Source: Flavobacterium beibuense (GTDB lineage Bacteria; Bacteroidota; Bacteroidia; Flavobacteriales; Flavobacteriaceae). Taken from it: a DNA stretch of 64,000 nucleotides. Below the pieces are notes generated by a model. It ran no database searches. It worked only from the letters and a program-made list of their open reading frames with translations, and was not told the origin of the DNA. A program made the position numbers and the translations under genes. How positions within the stretch are numbered: the stretch's first letter is position 1; each line of letters starts with the position of its first letter. Shown here piece after piece: positions 44,775 to 52,622 of the stretch. The DNA is taken from positions 124,001 through 188,000 of the forward strand of contig NZ_JUIW01000009.1 in NCBI RefSeq assembly GCF_004151245.1, written 5' to 3'.

Positions 44775-45698
44775 CTAATTTGTTGCTATTTTCTGTTTTA
44801 ACTTAAGTGAATCTAAAAGTGGTGCGCCTTTTAGCAGAAGGAAAAACACAGGCCAGTTTTTAGGTTTAAAAATACTGCTGAAAAAATATTTGACAAGCAG
44901 AAACAGCAATACCGAAAAATAACCTGCCATGCCATAGTGTTTGCGCATAGTATAAAGCAGCGAAATGCGCAGCTCCTTTTTTATTGCTATCGTTTTTCCG
45001 GTACTTGCCCCGTGATAGTGAATAAACTCTGCCGAAGGGATAAGGTATGCATATTTGCCATTTGCCTTTAGGCGTTTGCATAAGTCGGTCTCCTCATAGT
45101 AAAGGAAGATGTTAGTATCAAATCCACCTGCTTCATTAAAGTCTACTGAACGTACAAACATAAAGCTACCCGGAATAAAATTAACCTTTACTGGTTCGGT
45201 ATACTTTTTTTTACGTTTAGGATAGTGCTTTGGGTTTATTTTCTCAAGAAAACTGCGTCCGAAAATTTCACGGGCTGGTGAGGCAAAGTGATCCAGTGAA
45301 ATCATAAAGTCATCATTTGGTTTGAACGATTGCCCGCCTGCAATACCAATGTCACTGTTTTTTTCAAAATTGTCTTTTAATATGCTAAGACAGTCATTTT
45401 TAAATAATGTGTCGTTATTGATAAAGGCTAGGTATTTTGCGTTTGCATGCTGGACACCAATCATGTTTCCTCCGCCAAAGCCGGTATTAATTCTGCTTCT
45501 TACTAACTGAATGTTAGTGAAGTCAATTGCCTCACATGTCTGTTTAAGATTTTGGTAATCCTGATATTCAGAACAATTATCTACGATTATAATCTGATAA
45601 TTTAATGTGCCGGAAGTATTTTTAATTATCGATTTCACACAATCGGCAGTAAGCGTTCCTGAGTTATAATGGATAAGTATAACTGCTATATCAAACAT
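44775..45698 (-). CDS. Glycosyltransferase family 2 (rhamnosyltransferase-like)
   Basis: 307 residues. 'VILIHYNSGTLTADCVKSI', 'IIIVDNCSEYQD' and 'NTGFGGGNMIGVQHANAKYLAFINNDTLF' are the WbbL-type GT2 motifs (donor site and NND). 'GSFMFVRSVDFNEAGGFDTNIFLYYEETDLCKRL' is the acceptor/catalytic ED motif. The C-terminal end has a hydrophobic segment (FSVLLFLLVKYFFSSIF). It probably adds a hexose or rhamnose to a lipid-linked glycan. It is transcribed alone, leftwards. Confidence 0.9.
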   Translation of the reverse strand: MFDIAVILIHYNSGTLTADCVKSIIKNTSGTLNYQIIIVDNCSEYQDYQNLKQTCEAIDFTNIQLVRSRINTGFGGGNMIGVQHANAKYLAFINNDTLFKNDCLSILKDNFEKNSDIGIAGGQSFKPNDDFMISLDHFASPAREIFGRSFLEKINPKHYPKRKKKYTEPVKVNFIPGSFMFVRSVDFNEAGGFDTNIFLYYEETDLCKRLKANGKYAYLIPSAEFIHYHGASTGKTIAIKKELRISLLYTMRKHYGMAGYFSVLLFLLVKYFFSSIFKPKNWPVFFLLLKGAPLLDSLKLKQKIATN

Positions 45699-45760
45699 AT
45701 ATGAGGGTGTTTTTGGTACTGCAATTTATTCTTTTTGTAAAGTAATAACAAAAAAAACAA

Positions 45761-45768
45761 TAGTTTTG
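45761..45768 (+). promoter_or_regulatory. -7 box TAGTTTTG of the gene at 45788
   Basis: TAGTTTTG lies 20 bases before the ATG; TTTG at 45734-45737 is a possible -33 at a 23-base spacing. Confidence 0.5.
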
Positions 45769-45787
45769 CAAAAGCCCGTTTTAAAAC

Positions 45788-46579
45788 ATGATTATGCGTA
45801 CTTCTTTATTAATATCTACTTATAACTGGCCACAGGCCCTGCAAGTGGTTTTTAAAAGCCTTAAAGAGCAAACAGTACTTCCTGATGAGGTGCTTATTGC
45901 CGATGACGGCTCTAAAGAAGAAACGAAATTGCTTATTGAGCAGTTTAAAACTGAGATAAGCATACCTGTAAAACACTTTTGGCAGGAGGATAATGGTTTC
46001 AGGAAATCCAAGATACTTAACAAGGCAGTTGCGGGCAGTGACTGCGACTATATTATACAAATTGACGGTGATTGTATTATGCACCGCAATTTTATTGAGG
46101 ACCACATTAATGCGGCAGCACCAAATATGTATTTATACGGAGCTAGAGTGAATATACTTGAAGGTGCTGTAAAAGAGGTGTTGGAAAATAAGATTACCTC
46201 CTTTGGTTTTTCATCCAAGCTGATAAAAAATAAGACCCGTAGCCTGCATATTCCTTTTTTGGCCGGTATGTATAAACCTCATAAAGAATACTCAGATAAA
46301 TTCAGGGGATGTAATGTGTCTTACCGGAAAAATGATTTTATAGCTGTAAACGGCTATAATGAAAGTTTTGAAGGTTGGGGCAGGGAAGACTCCGATCTTG
46401 TTATTCGTATGGGTAATAATGGTGTTATGGCAAAAAGGCTGCGTTATGCGGGTATTGTTTTCCACATTCACCATAAGATAAACTCACGGGACAATTTTGA
46501 GGCAAACGACAGGATACAGCAGGAAACGATAGAAAAGAAAATAATACGCTGTGAAAAAGGTATAGATCAGTACCTGTAG
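45788..46579 (+). CDS. Glycosyltransferase family 2 with galactosyltransferase-like C-terminal motif
   Basis: 263 residues. 'TSLLISTYNWPQALQVVFKSL', 'DEVLIADDGSKEETK', 'HFWQEDNGFRKSKILNKAV' and 'DYIIQIDGDCIMHRNFI' cover the donor and DxD motifs. 'FRGCNVSYRKNDFIAVNGYNESFEGWGREDSDLVIRM' is the catalytic GWGxED segment. Two possible starts lie six bases apart (45788 and 45794). It has a close relative at 48906, and the next gene converges on it with a four-base gap. Confidence 0.9.
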   Translation: MIMRTSLLISTYNWPQALQVVFKSLKEQTVLPDEVLIADDGSKEETKLLIEQFKTEISIPVKHFWQEDNGFRKSKILNKAVAGSDCDYIIQIDGDCIMHRNFIEDHINAAAPNMYLYGARVNILEGAVKEVLENKITSFGFSSKLIKNKTRSLHIPFLAGMYKPHKEYSDKFRGCNVSYRKNDFIAVNGYNESFEGWGREDSDLVIRMGNNGVMAKRLRYAGIVFHIHHKINSRDNFEANDRIQQETIEKKIIRCEKGIDQYL

Positions 46580-46583
46580 TTTG

Positions 46584-47351
46584 TTAGTCTACTTTCCTGT
46601 ATTTCATCCATAACTGCAGGTATCGCTTAAATACCGAAAATGAGTGTATATAAGCCAGTATAAAGCCTTCTTTTCCGTCAAGTATACCAAGCCTGTAAAA
46701 ATATTGCCAGCAAAAACGGTAAAATGGCCTGAAAAGAAAGTGATAGGCATTTGGTCTTACTTTTTTGCTGTACAGGTTCTCTGCCTGTAGTTTGCTGTAC
46801 AGGTTTAGCTTACCGTTATAATTGTCAAAGCTTTTGTAGCTGTAATGGTCAACTTTTTCCTTTAGGGTAGATACTTTTCCTTTGGCAGTTATAACCTCAT
46901 GAACCAGCCCTGTATATTTGCAATGTTGTTTATTAAATACCCTTATGGCCTTATCGGTTCTCCATCCCCCAAAGCGTATGTGCTTACCCATAAAGTGGAA
47001 CTTACGTTTAACAAAATAAGCTACAGATCCGTCATTACTGGTAACTACCTGTTTTATTTCATTTTCAAGGGAAGGAGTAACAATCTCGTCAAGGTCAAAA
47101 AATAATATCCAGTCGTTTGATGCCTGCTCAATGGCAAAGTTTCTTTGGCTGGAAAAGTCCTTAAACTCGTTTTGGATGAATTTTACATTTAAATGTTCTG
47201 CCAGTTCTTTAGTAGCGTCGGTACTAAAAGAATCCACTACAATAATCTCGTCTGCAAACGATAAACTCTTCACATATCTATTTATATTGTCTTCCTCATT
47301 AAAAGTAATAGCTAGTGCGGTTATTTTCTGACTCAAATTATTTTGTGGCAT
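46584..47351 (-). CDS. Glycosyltransferase family 2 (WaaE/KdtX-like)
   Basis: About 255 residues from the ATG at 47349-47351 (MPQNNLSQKITALAITFNEE). The longer frame to 47390 contains the promoter box TACATTTG. 'ITALAITFNEEDNINRYVKSL', 'DEIIVVDSFSTDATKELA', 'NDWILFFDLDEIVTP' and 'GWRTDKAIRVFNKQHCKYTGLVHE' show a WaaE-type GT2, the group that adds a hexose to the lipopolysaccharide core. A close relative lies at 48111. Two relatives of one GT2 group flank the polysaccharide deacetylase. Confidence 0.88.
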   Translation of the reverse strand: MPQNNLSQKITALAITFNEEDNINRYVKSLSFADEIIVVDSFSTDATKELAEHLNVKFIQNEFKDFSSQRNFAIEQASNDWILFFDLDEIVTPSLENEIKQVVTSNDGSVAYFVKRKFHFMGKHIRFGGWRTDKAIRVFNKQHCKYTGLVHEVITAKGKVSTLKEKVDHYSYKSFDNYNGKLNLYSKLQAENLYSKKVRPNAYHFLFRPFYRFCWQYFYRLGILDGKEGFILAYIHSFSVFKRYLQLWMKYRKVD

Positions 47352-47368
47352 AAAATGGTATATATTGG

Positions 47369-47376
47369 CAAATGTA
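47369..47376 (-). promoter_or_regulatory. -7 box TACATTTG of the WaaE-like gene at 46584
   Basis: TACATTTG on the minus strand, 18 bases before the ATG at 47351. It lies inside the longer open frame and so rules out the upstream start. Confidence 0.65.
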
Positions 47377-47408
47377 ATAATTTTACACAATTAAAATTTT
47401 AAAAAATA

Positions 47409-48119
47409 ATGGCTAAATTACCAGTTTTAATGTATCATAACGTGTCCGCTTTCAATGAAAAAAGCAAAGGACTGACAATTTCGCAACAAAAGCTGGAAGA
47501 GCAGTTTAGCTATATCGCATACAAGTATACTACTTTTCATTTATCCGAACTCGAAAAAAATAAAAATATTCCTGATAAAAGTATGGTTATAACTTTTGAT
47601 GATGTTACGGTAAATCAGTTGAAGTTTGCCGTGCCCTTATTAAAAAAATATAACCTTAAGGCTACGTTCTTTATACCGTTTAATTATGTGGGTAAATCGG
47701 ACCTGTGGAATAAGGGTTCAGAGCCTATTATGACCGTAGAGCAGCTCCAGTCTTTAGACAGCGAACTGATAGAACTGGGTTACCACTCTTTTATGCACAG
47801 ACGCTATGCCCAAATGAGTGATGAGGAGATTAATGAGGATTTTAAAAACTGTAAGGAATTTATCAGTCAGAATAACCTTGAGGTATATCCTGCCGTGGCT
47901 TATCCTTATGGCAACTATCCTAAAAAAGAACCTGCTAAATCGCACTTTAGGCAATTGCTGGAGCTAAACGGAATAAAAATAGCTCTTAAGATAGGTAATC
48001 GTATAAATGTTTTTCCGTTAAAGGAAAAGTATGAAATTCAACGTATAGACGTAAAAGGGGAAGACAGCCTGTTTAAGTTTAAGCTAAAACTAAAGTTTGG
48101 TAAGCTTAAATTATTTTAG
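47409..48119 (+). CDS. Polysaccharide deacetylase family protein
   Basis: 236 residues with the NodB fold. 'LPVLMYHNVSAFNE' is the usual start of YadE/PgaB-type members. The metal motifs are 'ITFDDVTVNQ' (D64, D65; V in place of the usual G), 'GYHSFMH' (H126, H130) and 'AVAYPYGNYP'. No signal peptide is seen, so it is probably cytoplasmic or associated with the inner face. It lies among GT2 genes and probably trims acetyl groups from a sugar of the same glycan. The last nine bases overlap the end of the convergent GT2 gene. Confidence 0.88.
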   Translation: MAKLPVLMYHNVSAFNEKSKGLTISQQKLEEQFSYIAYKYTTFHLSELEKNKNIPDKSMVITFDDVTVNQLKFAVPLLKKYNLKATFFIPFNYVGKSDLWNKGSEPIMTVEQLQSLDSELIELGYHSFMHRRYAQMSDEEINEDFKNCKEFISQNNLEVYPAVAYPYGNYPKKEPAKSHFRQLLELNGIKIALKIGNRINVFPLKEKYEIQRIDVKGEDSLFKFKLKLKFGKLKLF

Positions 48120-48848
48120 TCCTCTTTGGAGTAAAAGCAGCTTTGCATAACGTGATAAAACCCCATAGGCATTAATGCTTGCCAGTGCAAGTCCCGGTAT
48201 ACCATCTAAAAAGCCTCTTTTAATTATGTAGGTATGAAAAAAGCGGTACATCGGCTTAAATACCAAGTGGAAATAAGTAACTTTTTTTCCTTTTTTGAAA
48301 CCCATGCCTGCCTGAAACCATGCATAAGAATCCTTTTTTTGCAGCCAGTTAAAAAAGCCTTTATAGGTATAGTGAACCATAAAGTTTTTAAGTTCGTCTA
48401 TACTGCCGTTTACATTTAGTTTTTCATGAACATCTCCGGTAAACTTAATGTCCTTGTTTCTTACGAGTCGGGTTACACGGTCAACCTTATGGTATAAAAA
48501 CCTGTTCATGTAAAAATGCAGGAATTTTATTTTATATCCTTCATGCTTAGGATTGGCAATAGTGTCCAGAATTTCAAACCATAACTTTTGTGTAACGCGT
48601 TCATCGGCATCCATAAACAAAATCCAGTCTCCTGTAGCATAAGGAAGGGCAAAGTTTTTTTGTGCTGAAAAGTTATCAAACTTCCTTTCTATAACCTTAC
48701 ATCCCAGTGCAAGTGCCTTTTCTTTAGTGCTGTCGGTACTGTAAGAGTCAATAACAATAATCTCGTATGCTTCCCTTACCGATTTGATTGCATCTGCTAT
48801 GTAGGCCTCTTCGTTATATGCCGGGATAATTACAGAAAGTTTATTCAT
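48111..48848 (-). CDS. Glycosyltransferase family 2 (WaaE/KdtX-like), second copy
   Basis: 245 residues. 'LSVIIPAYNEEAYIADAIKSV', 'EIIVIDSYSTDSTKEKAL', 'GDWILFMDADERVTQ' and 'TRLVRNKDIKFTGDVHEKL' match the gene at 46584. Both read 'VDSFSTD'/'IDSYSTD' and 'F.D.DE'. It has a TAGTTTTG box at 48873 and its start lies 57 bases from that of the divergent GT2 gene. It converges with the deacetylase with a nine-base overlap. Confidence 0.88.
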   Translation of the reverse strand: MNKLSVIIPAYNEEAYIADAIKSVREAYEIIVIDSYSTDSTKEKALALGCKVIERKFDNFSAQKNFALPYATGDWILFMDADERVTQKLWFEILDTIANPKHEGYKIKFLHFYMNRFLYHKVDRVTRLVRNKDIKFTGDVHEKLNVNGSIDELKNFMVHYTYKGFFNWLQKKDSYAWFQAGMGFKKGKKVTYFHLVFKPMYRFFHTYIIKRGFLDGIPGLALASINAYGVLSRYAKLLLLQRGLK

Positions 48849-48872
48849 TAGCTATGGTGGGTTTGAATTTCA

Positions 48873-48880
48873 CAAAACTA
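48873..48880 (-). promoter_or_regulatory. -7 box TAGTTTTG of the gene at 48111
   Basis: TAGTTTTG on the minus strand, 25 bases before the ATG at 48848. Confidence 0.5.
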
Positions 48881-48893
48881 AAAAAAATTGAAT

Positions 48894-48901
48894 TATCTTT
48901 G
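48894..48901 (+). promoter_or_regulatory. -7 box TATCTTTG of the gene at 48906
   Basis: TATCTTTG lies within an upstream in-frame extension, only four bases before the first ATG. A start at 48906 or 48909 would give a very short or leaderless message. Confidence 0.5.
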
Positions 48902-48905
48902 CGGC

Positions 48906-49724
48906 ATGATGCAAAAGAATATTTCTGTAATAATTAGTACTTATAATTCGGTAGAATGGCTGAAGAAAGTACTATGGGGTTATAACACTCAAACCTATAA
49001 GGAGTTTGAGATGGTTATTGCAGATGATGGGTCTCGTGAAGACACCAAGGAGATGATTGATGCAATGAGGGAAGAGGTTTCTTACCCTATAATTCACGTT
49101 TGGCACGAAGATAACGGATTTCAAAAATCGCAAATACTTAATAAAGCACTTCTTGCCTGTACTACTGATTATGTTTTAATGAGTGATGGCGATTGTATAC
49201 CGCGTCCTGATTTTGTGGAGCAGCACATCAAATATCGTGAAGAGGGATACTTCCTTTCGGGAGGATACCATAAACTGCCGATGGAGCTTTCTAAATCACT
49301 TAGTAAAGAGGATATCTACTCAGGCAGGTGTTTTGATGTGGAATGGCTTAAAAAGAACGGTATGTCTGCTTCATTTAAAAATAATAAGGTAGATGCTATG
49401 GGTATTAAAAGCGCCCTGTTTAATATGTTGACTACTACTAAACCAAGCTGGAACGGACATAACTCATCCGGTTGGATTAAGGATATAAAAGCGGTTAACG
49501 GTTTTGACGAAAGAATGCAGTATGGCGGACAGGACAGGGAACTGGGCGAAAGGCTAGTTAACTATGGTATTATACCAAAACAGATTCGTTACAGTACTAT
49601 ATGCCTGCACCTGGATCACCCAAGAGGCTATGCCACACCGGAATCGATAAACAAAAACAGATCGATAAGGAAAGTGACCCGAACCGAGAAAAGAAAATGG
49701 ACAGAATATGGCATCGTTAAATAA
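48906..49724 (+). CDS. Glycosyltransferase family 2 with galactosyltransferase-like motif, second copy
   Basis: About 272 residues. 'ISVIISTYNSVEWLKKVL', 'EMVIADDGSREDTKEM', 'HVWHEDNGFQKSQILNKALL', 'DYVLMSDGDCIPRPDFVEQH' and 'GFDERMQYGGQDRELGERL' match the gene at 45788, including the unusual 'DNGF.KS.ILNKA'. The start at 48906 (MMQKNISVI) is preferred to a TTG at 48888, because the latter would include the promoter box. Its last codons form the first arm of the terminator. Confidence 0.88.
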   Translation: MMQKNISVIISTYNSVEWLKKVLWGYNTQTYKEFEMVIADDGSREDTKEMIDAMREEVSYPIIHVWHEDNGFQKSQILNKALLACTTDYVLMSDGDCIPRPDFVEQHIKYREEGYFLSGGYHKLPMELSKSLSKEDIYSGRCFDVEWLKKNGMSASFKNNKVDAMGIKSALFNMLTTTKPSWNGHNSSGWIKDIKAVNGFDERMQYGGQDRELGERLVNYGIIPKQIRYSTICLHLDHPRGYATPESINKNRSIRKVTRTEKRKWTEYGIVK

Positions 49725-49738
49725 CGATGCTTTTTTTT
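49711..49738 (+). terminator. Terminator overlapping the 3' end of the GT2 gene at 48906
   Basis: GCATCGTTA (49711-49719) pairs with TAACGATGC (49722-49730), followed by eight T. The stop codon at 49722-49724 is inside the hairpin. Confidence 0.85.
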
Positions 49739-49741
49739 GCT

Positions 49742-50803
49742 CTATAGATTGTTTTTAAGAAAAGTATCCAGCTCTGGCAGTATCATTTCAGGGGTTAGCT
49801 GTTTATACAGTTCGTGAGGATCTTTCTCTATTTTTTTGCGTTGCTCGTAGGTAAAGCTGTCATACAAGTTAGGCTTCATTTCCAGCAGATGTACACTTTT
49901 ATGAAACTTTCCGTCCTCAAAACTGGCCCAGTGTGCCTTGTTTACATAAGGGGAGAAAATAGTAAATGTTGGCTTGCCTAAAGCCTTGGCGATATGTACC
50001 GTTCCACCTTCATTTGCCACAAGGGCATCGGCTTGGTACATTACCTTTATAAAATCACGTATGGTTTCCGGGTATACGTCAAGTATTATATTCTCTTTGT
50101 ATTTGCACATCTCATAAATCTTCATGGCCTCCTCTTTTTGATGAGGTGCGTAGTTAAAGAAGATGTATACATTGTAGTGTTCGGCTATAAAGTCACACAT
50201 TTCCGCTACATACTCATAAGGCATCGATTTTTGCGGAGTACTGCCTAAAACACCCAAAACTATAACTTTTTTGTCACTATACTTATTTAGCCAGTTTTCT
50301 TTTTTCTCTTCTTCCGAAAGGAAAATATGTGGCTCATAATCTATAGGTTCAAAATTACCTGCTATCTGTAATAGGTGAATACGGTCTTCTATGGCTTTGC
50401 CGCAAATGTGGTTGCCTTCCTTAAGCGGGCGGGTAGGGTGGGTGTAATACCCCCAATTGCCCAGTTTTTTACGGCTCTTGTTGCCGATTGTCATTTTAGC
50501 TCCCGAGAATTTACAGATTATCCTGCTTTGTGTTTTTGAGTAAGAGTCAAAAATAATATCATATTTTTCAGCTCTTATTTGTTGTATGGTTTCTAAAAGC
50601 ACAGGGAATTTTTTAAGTTCTTTTTCCTTAACCGAAATAAACCTGTCAATGTTAGGATTGTTCATCACCACACCCTCAGTAAAATCATAGGCCATAAGGT
50701 GAATTATACTGTCGGGGTATTTTGCTTTAAAATTATTGGCAATTACCGATGCGATTAAAACATCGCCTATACGCTTATTTTGGATAATAAGTACTTTCTT
50801 CAT
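49742..50803 (-). CDS. Glycosyltransferase family 9 (ADP-heptose:LPS heptosyltransferase-like)
   Basis: 353 residues. The N-terminal half begins 'KKVLIIQNKRIGDVLIASVIANNFKAKYPDSIIHLMAY', which is the R/K-IGD motif of GT9. The C-terminal half has 'VIVLGVLGSTPQKSMPYEYVAEM' and 'ADALVANEGGTVHIAKALGKPTFTIFSP', the donor-binding segment. It is probably the enzyme that adds heptose or an equivalent to the core. It is divergent from the Kdo-kinase-like gene, whose product acts on the same molecule. Confidence 0.92.
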   Translation of the reverse strand: MKKVLIIQNKRIGDVLIASVIANNFKAKYPDSIIHLMAYDFTEGVVMNNPNIDRFISVKEKELKKFPVLLETIQQIRAEKYDIIFDSYSKTQSRIICKFSGAKMTIGNKSRKKLGNWGYYTHPTRPLKEGNHICGKAIEDRIHLLQIAGNFEPIDYEPHIFLSEEEKKENWLNKYSDKKVIVLGVLGSTPQKSMPYEYVAEMCDFIAEHYNVYIFFNYAPHQKEEAMKIYEMCKYKENIILDVYPETIRDFIKVMYQADALVANEGGTVHIAKALGKPTFTIFSPYVNKAHWASFEDGKFHKSVHLLEMKPNLYDSFTYEQRKKIEKDPHELYKQLTPEMILPELDTFLKNNL

Positions 50804-50861
50804 ACAACTAAATCTATTGCAAAGTAATACTTTTTTTCTACTTTTAAGGCAAAATTATCCT

Positions 50862-51629
50862 ATGCCTTTAAACATCTACACCCATCCCGATTATGCTTCC
50901 CAAAAAGACTTAATACTCAATTTGGTACAGCAGTTCCACAACGAAGGGGAAATGCTCGTTAAAGGCTCACGAAACATTATAAAAACCAATTTTTTAGGAG
51001 ACGAAAAGGTCAATTTAAAGTACTTTAAAAGGCCTAATGCCATGAATTCGGTAGTATATTCGTTGCTAAGGCCATCTAAAGCGAGGCGCTCGTTTGAGTA
51101 TGCCCAATACCTTTTACAGCACGATATACTCACTCCGTTTCCTATTGCCTATATAGAAGAACGTACCGCAACAGGGCTAAAAGAGAGTTTTTACATTTGC
51201 AGGCATATAGATTATGACTTTACCTTTAGAGAACTTATACACGACCCCATGTTTGAAAACCGAAGGGAGATACTGGAACAGTTTACTGAATTTACCTTTA
51301 AGATGCATGAAAGCAGGGTTAATTTTTTAGATCATTCGCCGGGTAATACATTAATTGTGAATAAGGGTAATGCACAATATGATTTTTACCTGATAGACCT
51401 TAATAGGATGAAGTTTGAGGATATGGACATTGAGACCCGTATGGATAACTTTAAAAAGCTTTGGCCGTCACGCACTATGGTAAAAATTATTGCCGAAAAG
51501 TATGCAGAACTTAGCGGACAGCCGGCCGATAAACTTTACGGTATATTGCTTGGTAAAACACTCGAGTTTAAACGAAAAATAACCAAAAAGAAATATCTGA
51601 AGCGCAAGCTTAAGGGTAAAAAGAAATAA
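50862..51629 (+). CDS. Lipopolysaccharide kinase-like protein (Kdo kinase/InaA type)
   Basis: 255 residues from the ATG at 50862. The frame is open further up to 50736 but would run into the divergent GT9 gene and its start region. 'VKGSRNIIKTNFLG', 'VNLKYFKRPNAMN' (ATP-binding lysine), 'FTFKMHESRVNFLDHSPGNTLI' (the H..PGN catalytic loop) and 'YDFYLIDLNRMKF' (DLN/DFG equivalent) show a small kinase of the Kdo/InaA group, which phosphorylates the core of lipopolysaccharide. It fits with the GT9 and GT2 neighbours. Ends in a basic tail (KRKLKGKKK). Confidence 0.85.
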   Translation: MPLNIYTHPDYASQKDLILNLVQQFHNEGEMLVKGSRNIIKTNFLGDEKVNLKYFKRPNAMNSVVYSLLRPSKARRSFEYAQYLLQHDILTPFPIAYIEERTATGLKESFYICRHIDYDFTFRELIHDPMFENRREILEQFTEFTFKMHESRVNFLDHSPGNTLIVNKGNAQYDFYLIDLNRMKFEDMDIETRMDNFKKLWPSRTMVKIIAEKYAELSGQPADKLYGILLGKTLEFKRKITKKKYLKRKLKGKKK

Positions 51630-51630
51630 A

Positions 51631-51657
51631 AAAAGGGACTGCTTAGCAATCCCTTTT
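51631..51657. terminator. Bidirectional terminator between the Kdo-kinase-like gene and dapD
   Basis: The stem AAAAGGGA/TCCCTTTT has an inner GC-TTA-GC hairpin. It lies between two convergent genes. Confidence 0.85.
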
Positions 51658-51673
51658 AGTTTATATATAATAT

Positions 51674-52489
51674 TTATACTGCTACGTCATACTCCCTTAG
51701 CGCATTGTTAAGGGATGTTTTTAAATCTGTGGATTCTTTACGCTTACCAATAATAAGTGCACAAGGAACCTGATATTCACCTGCAGCAAATTTTTTGGTA
51801 TAGCTACCCGGTATTACCACACTGCGTGCAGGTACAATACCTTTCATTTCTACCGGAGTGTCTCTTGTAACGTCAATAATCTTTGTAGAGGCAGTAAGGC
51901 AAACATTAGCTCCTAATACAGCTTCTTTCTCTACTCTTACACCTTCTACCACAATACATCTAGAACCTATAAAAGCACCATCTTCAATAATAACCGGAGC
52001 AGCCTGTAATGGCTCTAATACACCGCCAATACCTACACCGCCACTAAGGTGAACATTTTTACCTATCTGTGCACAGCTACCTACTGTTGCCCATGTATCT
52101 ACCATTGTACCTTCATCTACATAAGCGCCAATGTTTACATAACTAGGCATAAGGATAACACCTGAAGAGATAAAAGCACCGTGACGTGCCACTGCATTTG
52201 GTACCACACGAACACCTTTTTCGGCATAGTTACGCTTTAAAGGCATTTTATCGTGGTATTCAAAAATACCTGCTTCCAGGGTTTCCATTTTCTGGATAGG
52301 GAAATACATAACCACTGCTTTCTTAACCCATTCATTTACCTGCCATCCGCCTTCAACAGGCTCTGCAACCCTAAGTTTTCCTGCATCAAGCAGTTCAATA
52401 ACTTCACGAATCGCACTGGTAGTTGTTTCTTCCTGTAACAGCGCTCTGTTTTCCCAGGCCTGCTCTATAATGGTTTGTAAGTTGCTCAT
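51674..52489 (-). CDS. dapD: 2,3,4,5-tetrahydropyridine-2,6-dicarboxylate N-succinyltransferase
   Basis: 271 residues. Lysine/diaminopimelate pathway, succinyl branch. The N-terminal helical part ('LQTIIEQAWENRALL') is followed by a left-handed beta helix of hexapeptide repeats: 'PNAVARHGAFISSGVILMPSYVNIGAYVDEGTMVDTWATVGSCAQIG', 'HLSGGVGIGGVLEPLQAAPVIIEDGAFIGSRCIVVEGV'. Length and order are those of DapD. It has a TATCTTTG box at 52509. Confidence 0.96.
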   Translation of the reverse strand: MSNLQTIIEQAWENRALLQEETTTSAIREVIELLDAGKLRVAEPVEGGWQVNEWVKKAVVMYFPIQKMETLEAGIFEYHDKMPLKRNYAEKGVRVVPNAVARHGAFISSGVILMPSYVNIGAYVDEGTMVDTWATVGSCAQIGKNVHLSGGVGIGGVLEPLQAAPVIIEDGAFIGSRCIVVEGVRVEKEAVLGANVCLTASTKIIDVTRDTPVEMKGIVPARSVVIPGSYTKKFAAGEYQVPCALIIGKRKESTDLKTSLNNALREYDVAV

Positions 52490-52508
52490 TTTAAAAATTT
52501 ATTTTGTG

Positions 52509-52516
52509 CAAAGATA
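52509..52516 (-). promoter_or_regulatory. -7 box TATCTTTG of dapD
   Basis: TATCTTTG on the minus strand, 20 bases before the ATG. Confidence 0.65.
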
Positions 52517-52622
52517 ATAATAGGCTTTTCAATACTAAAAGCGAATAAACAAATATCACAAACTAATCACATTCTATTAAATTATTGGTGGTTTCACTAT
52601 CTTTATATATCATTTGAATACT

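Noticed and set aside
50736..50861. Longer N-terminus for the Kdo-kinase-like gene
   Set aside because: It would run into the divergent GT9 coding sequence, and the family start MPLNIYTHP begins at 50862.
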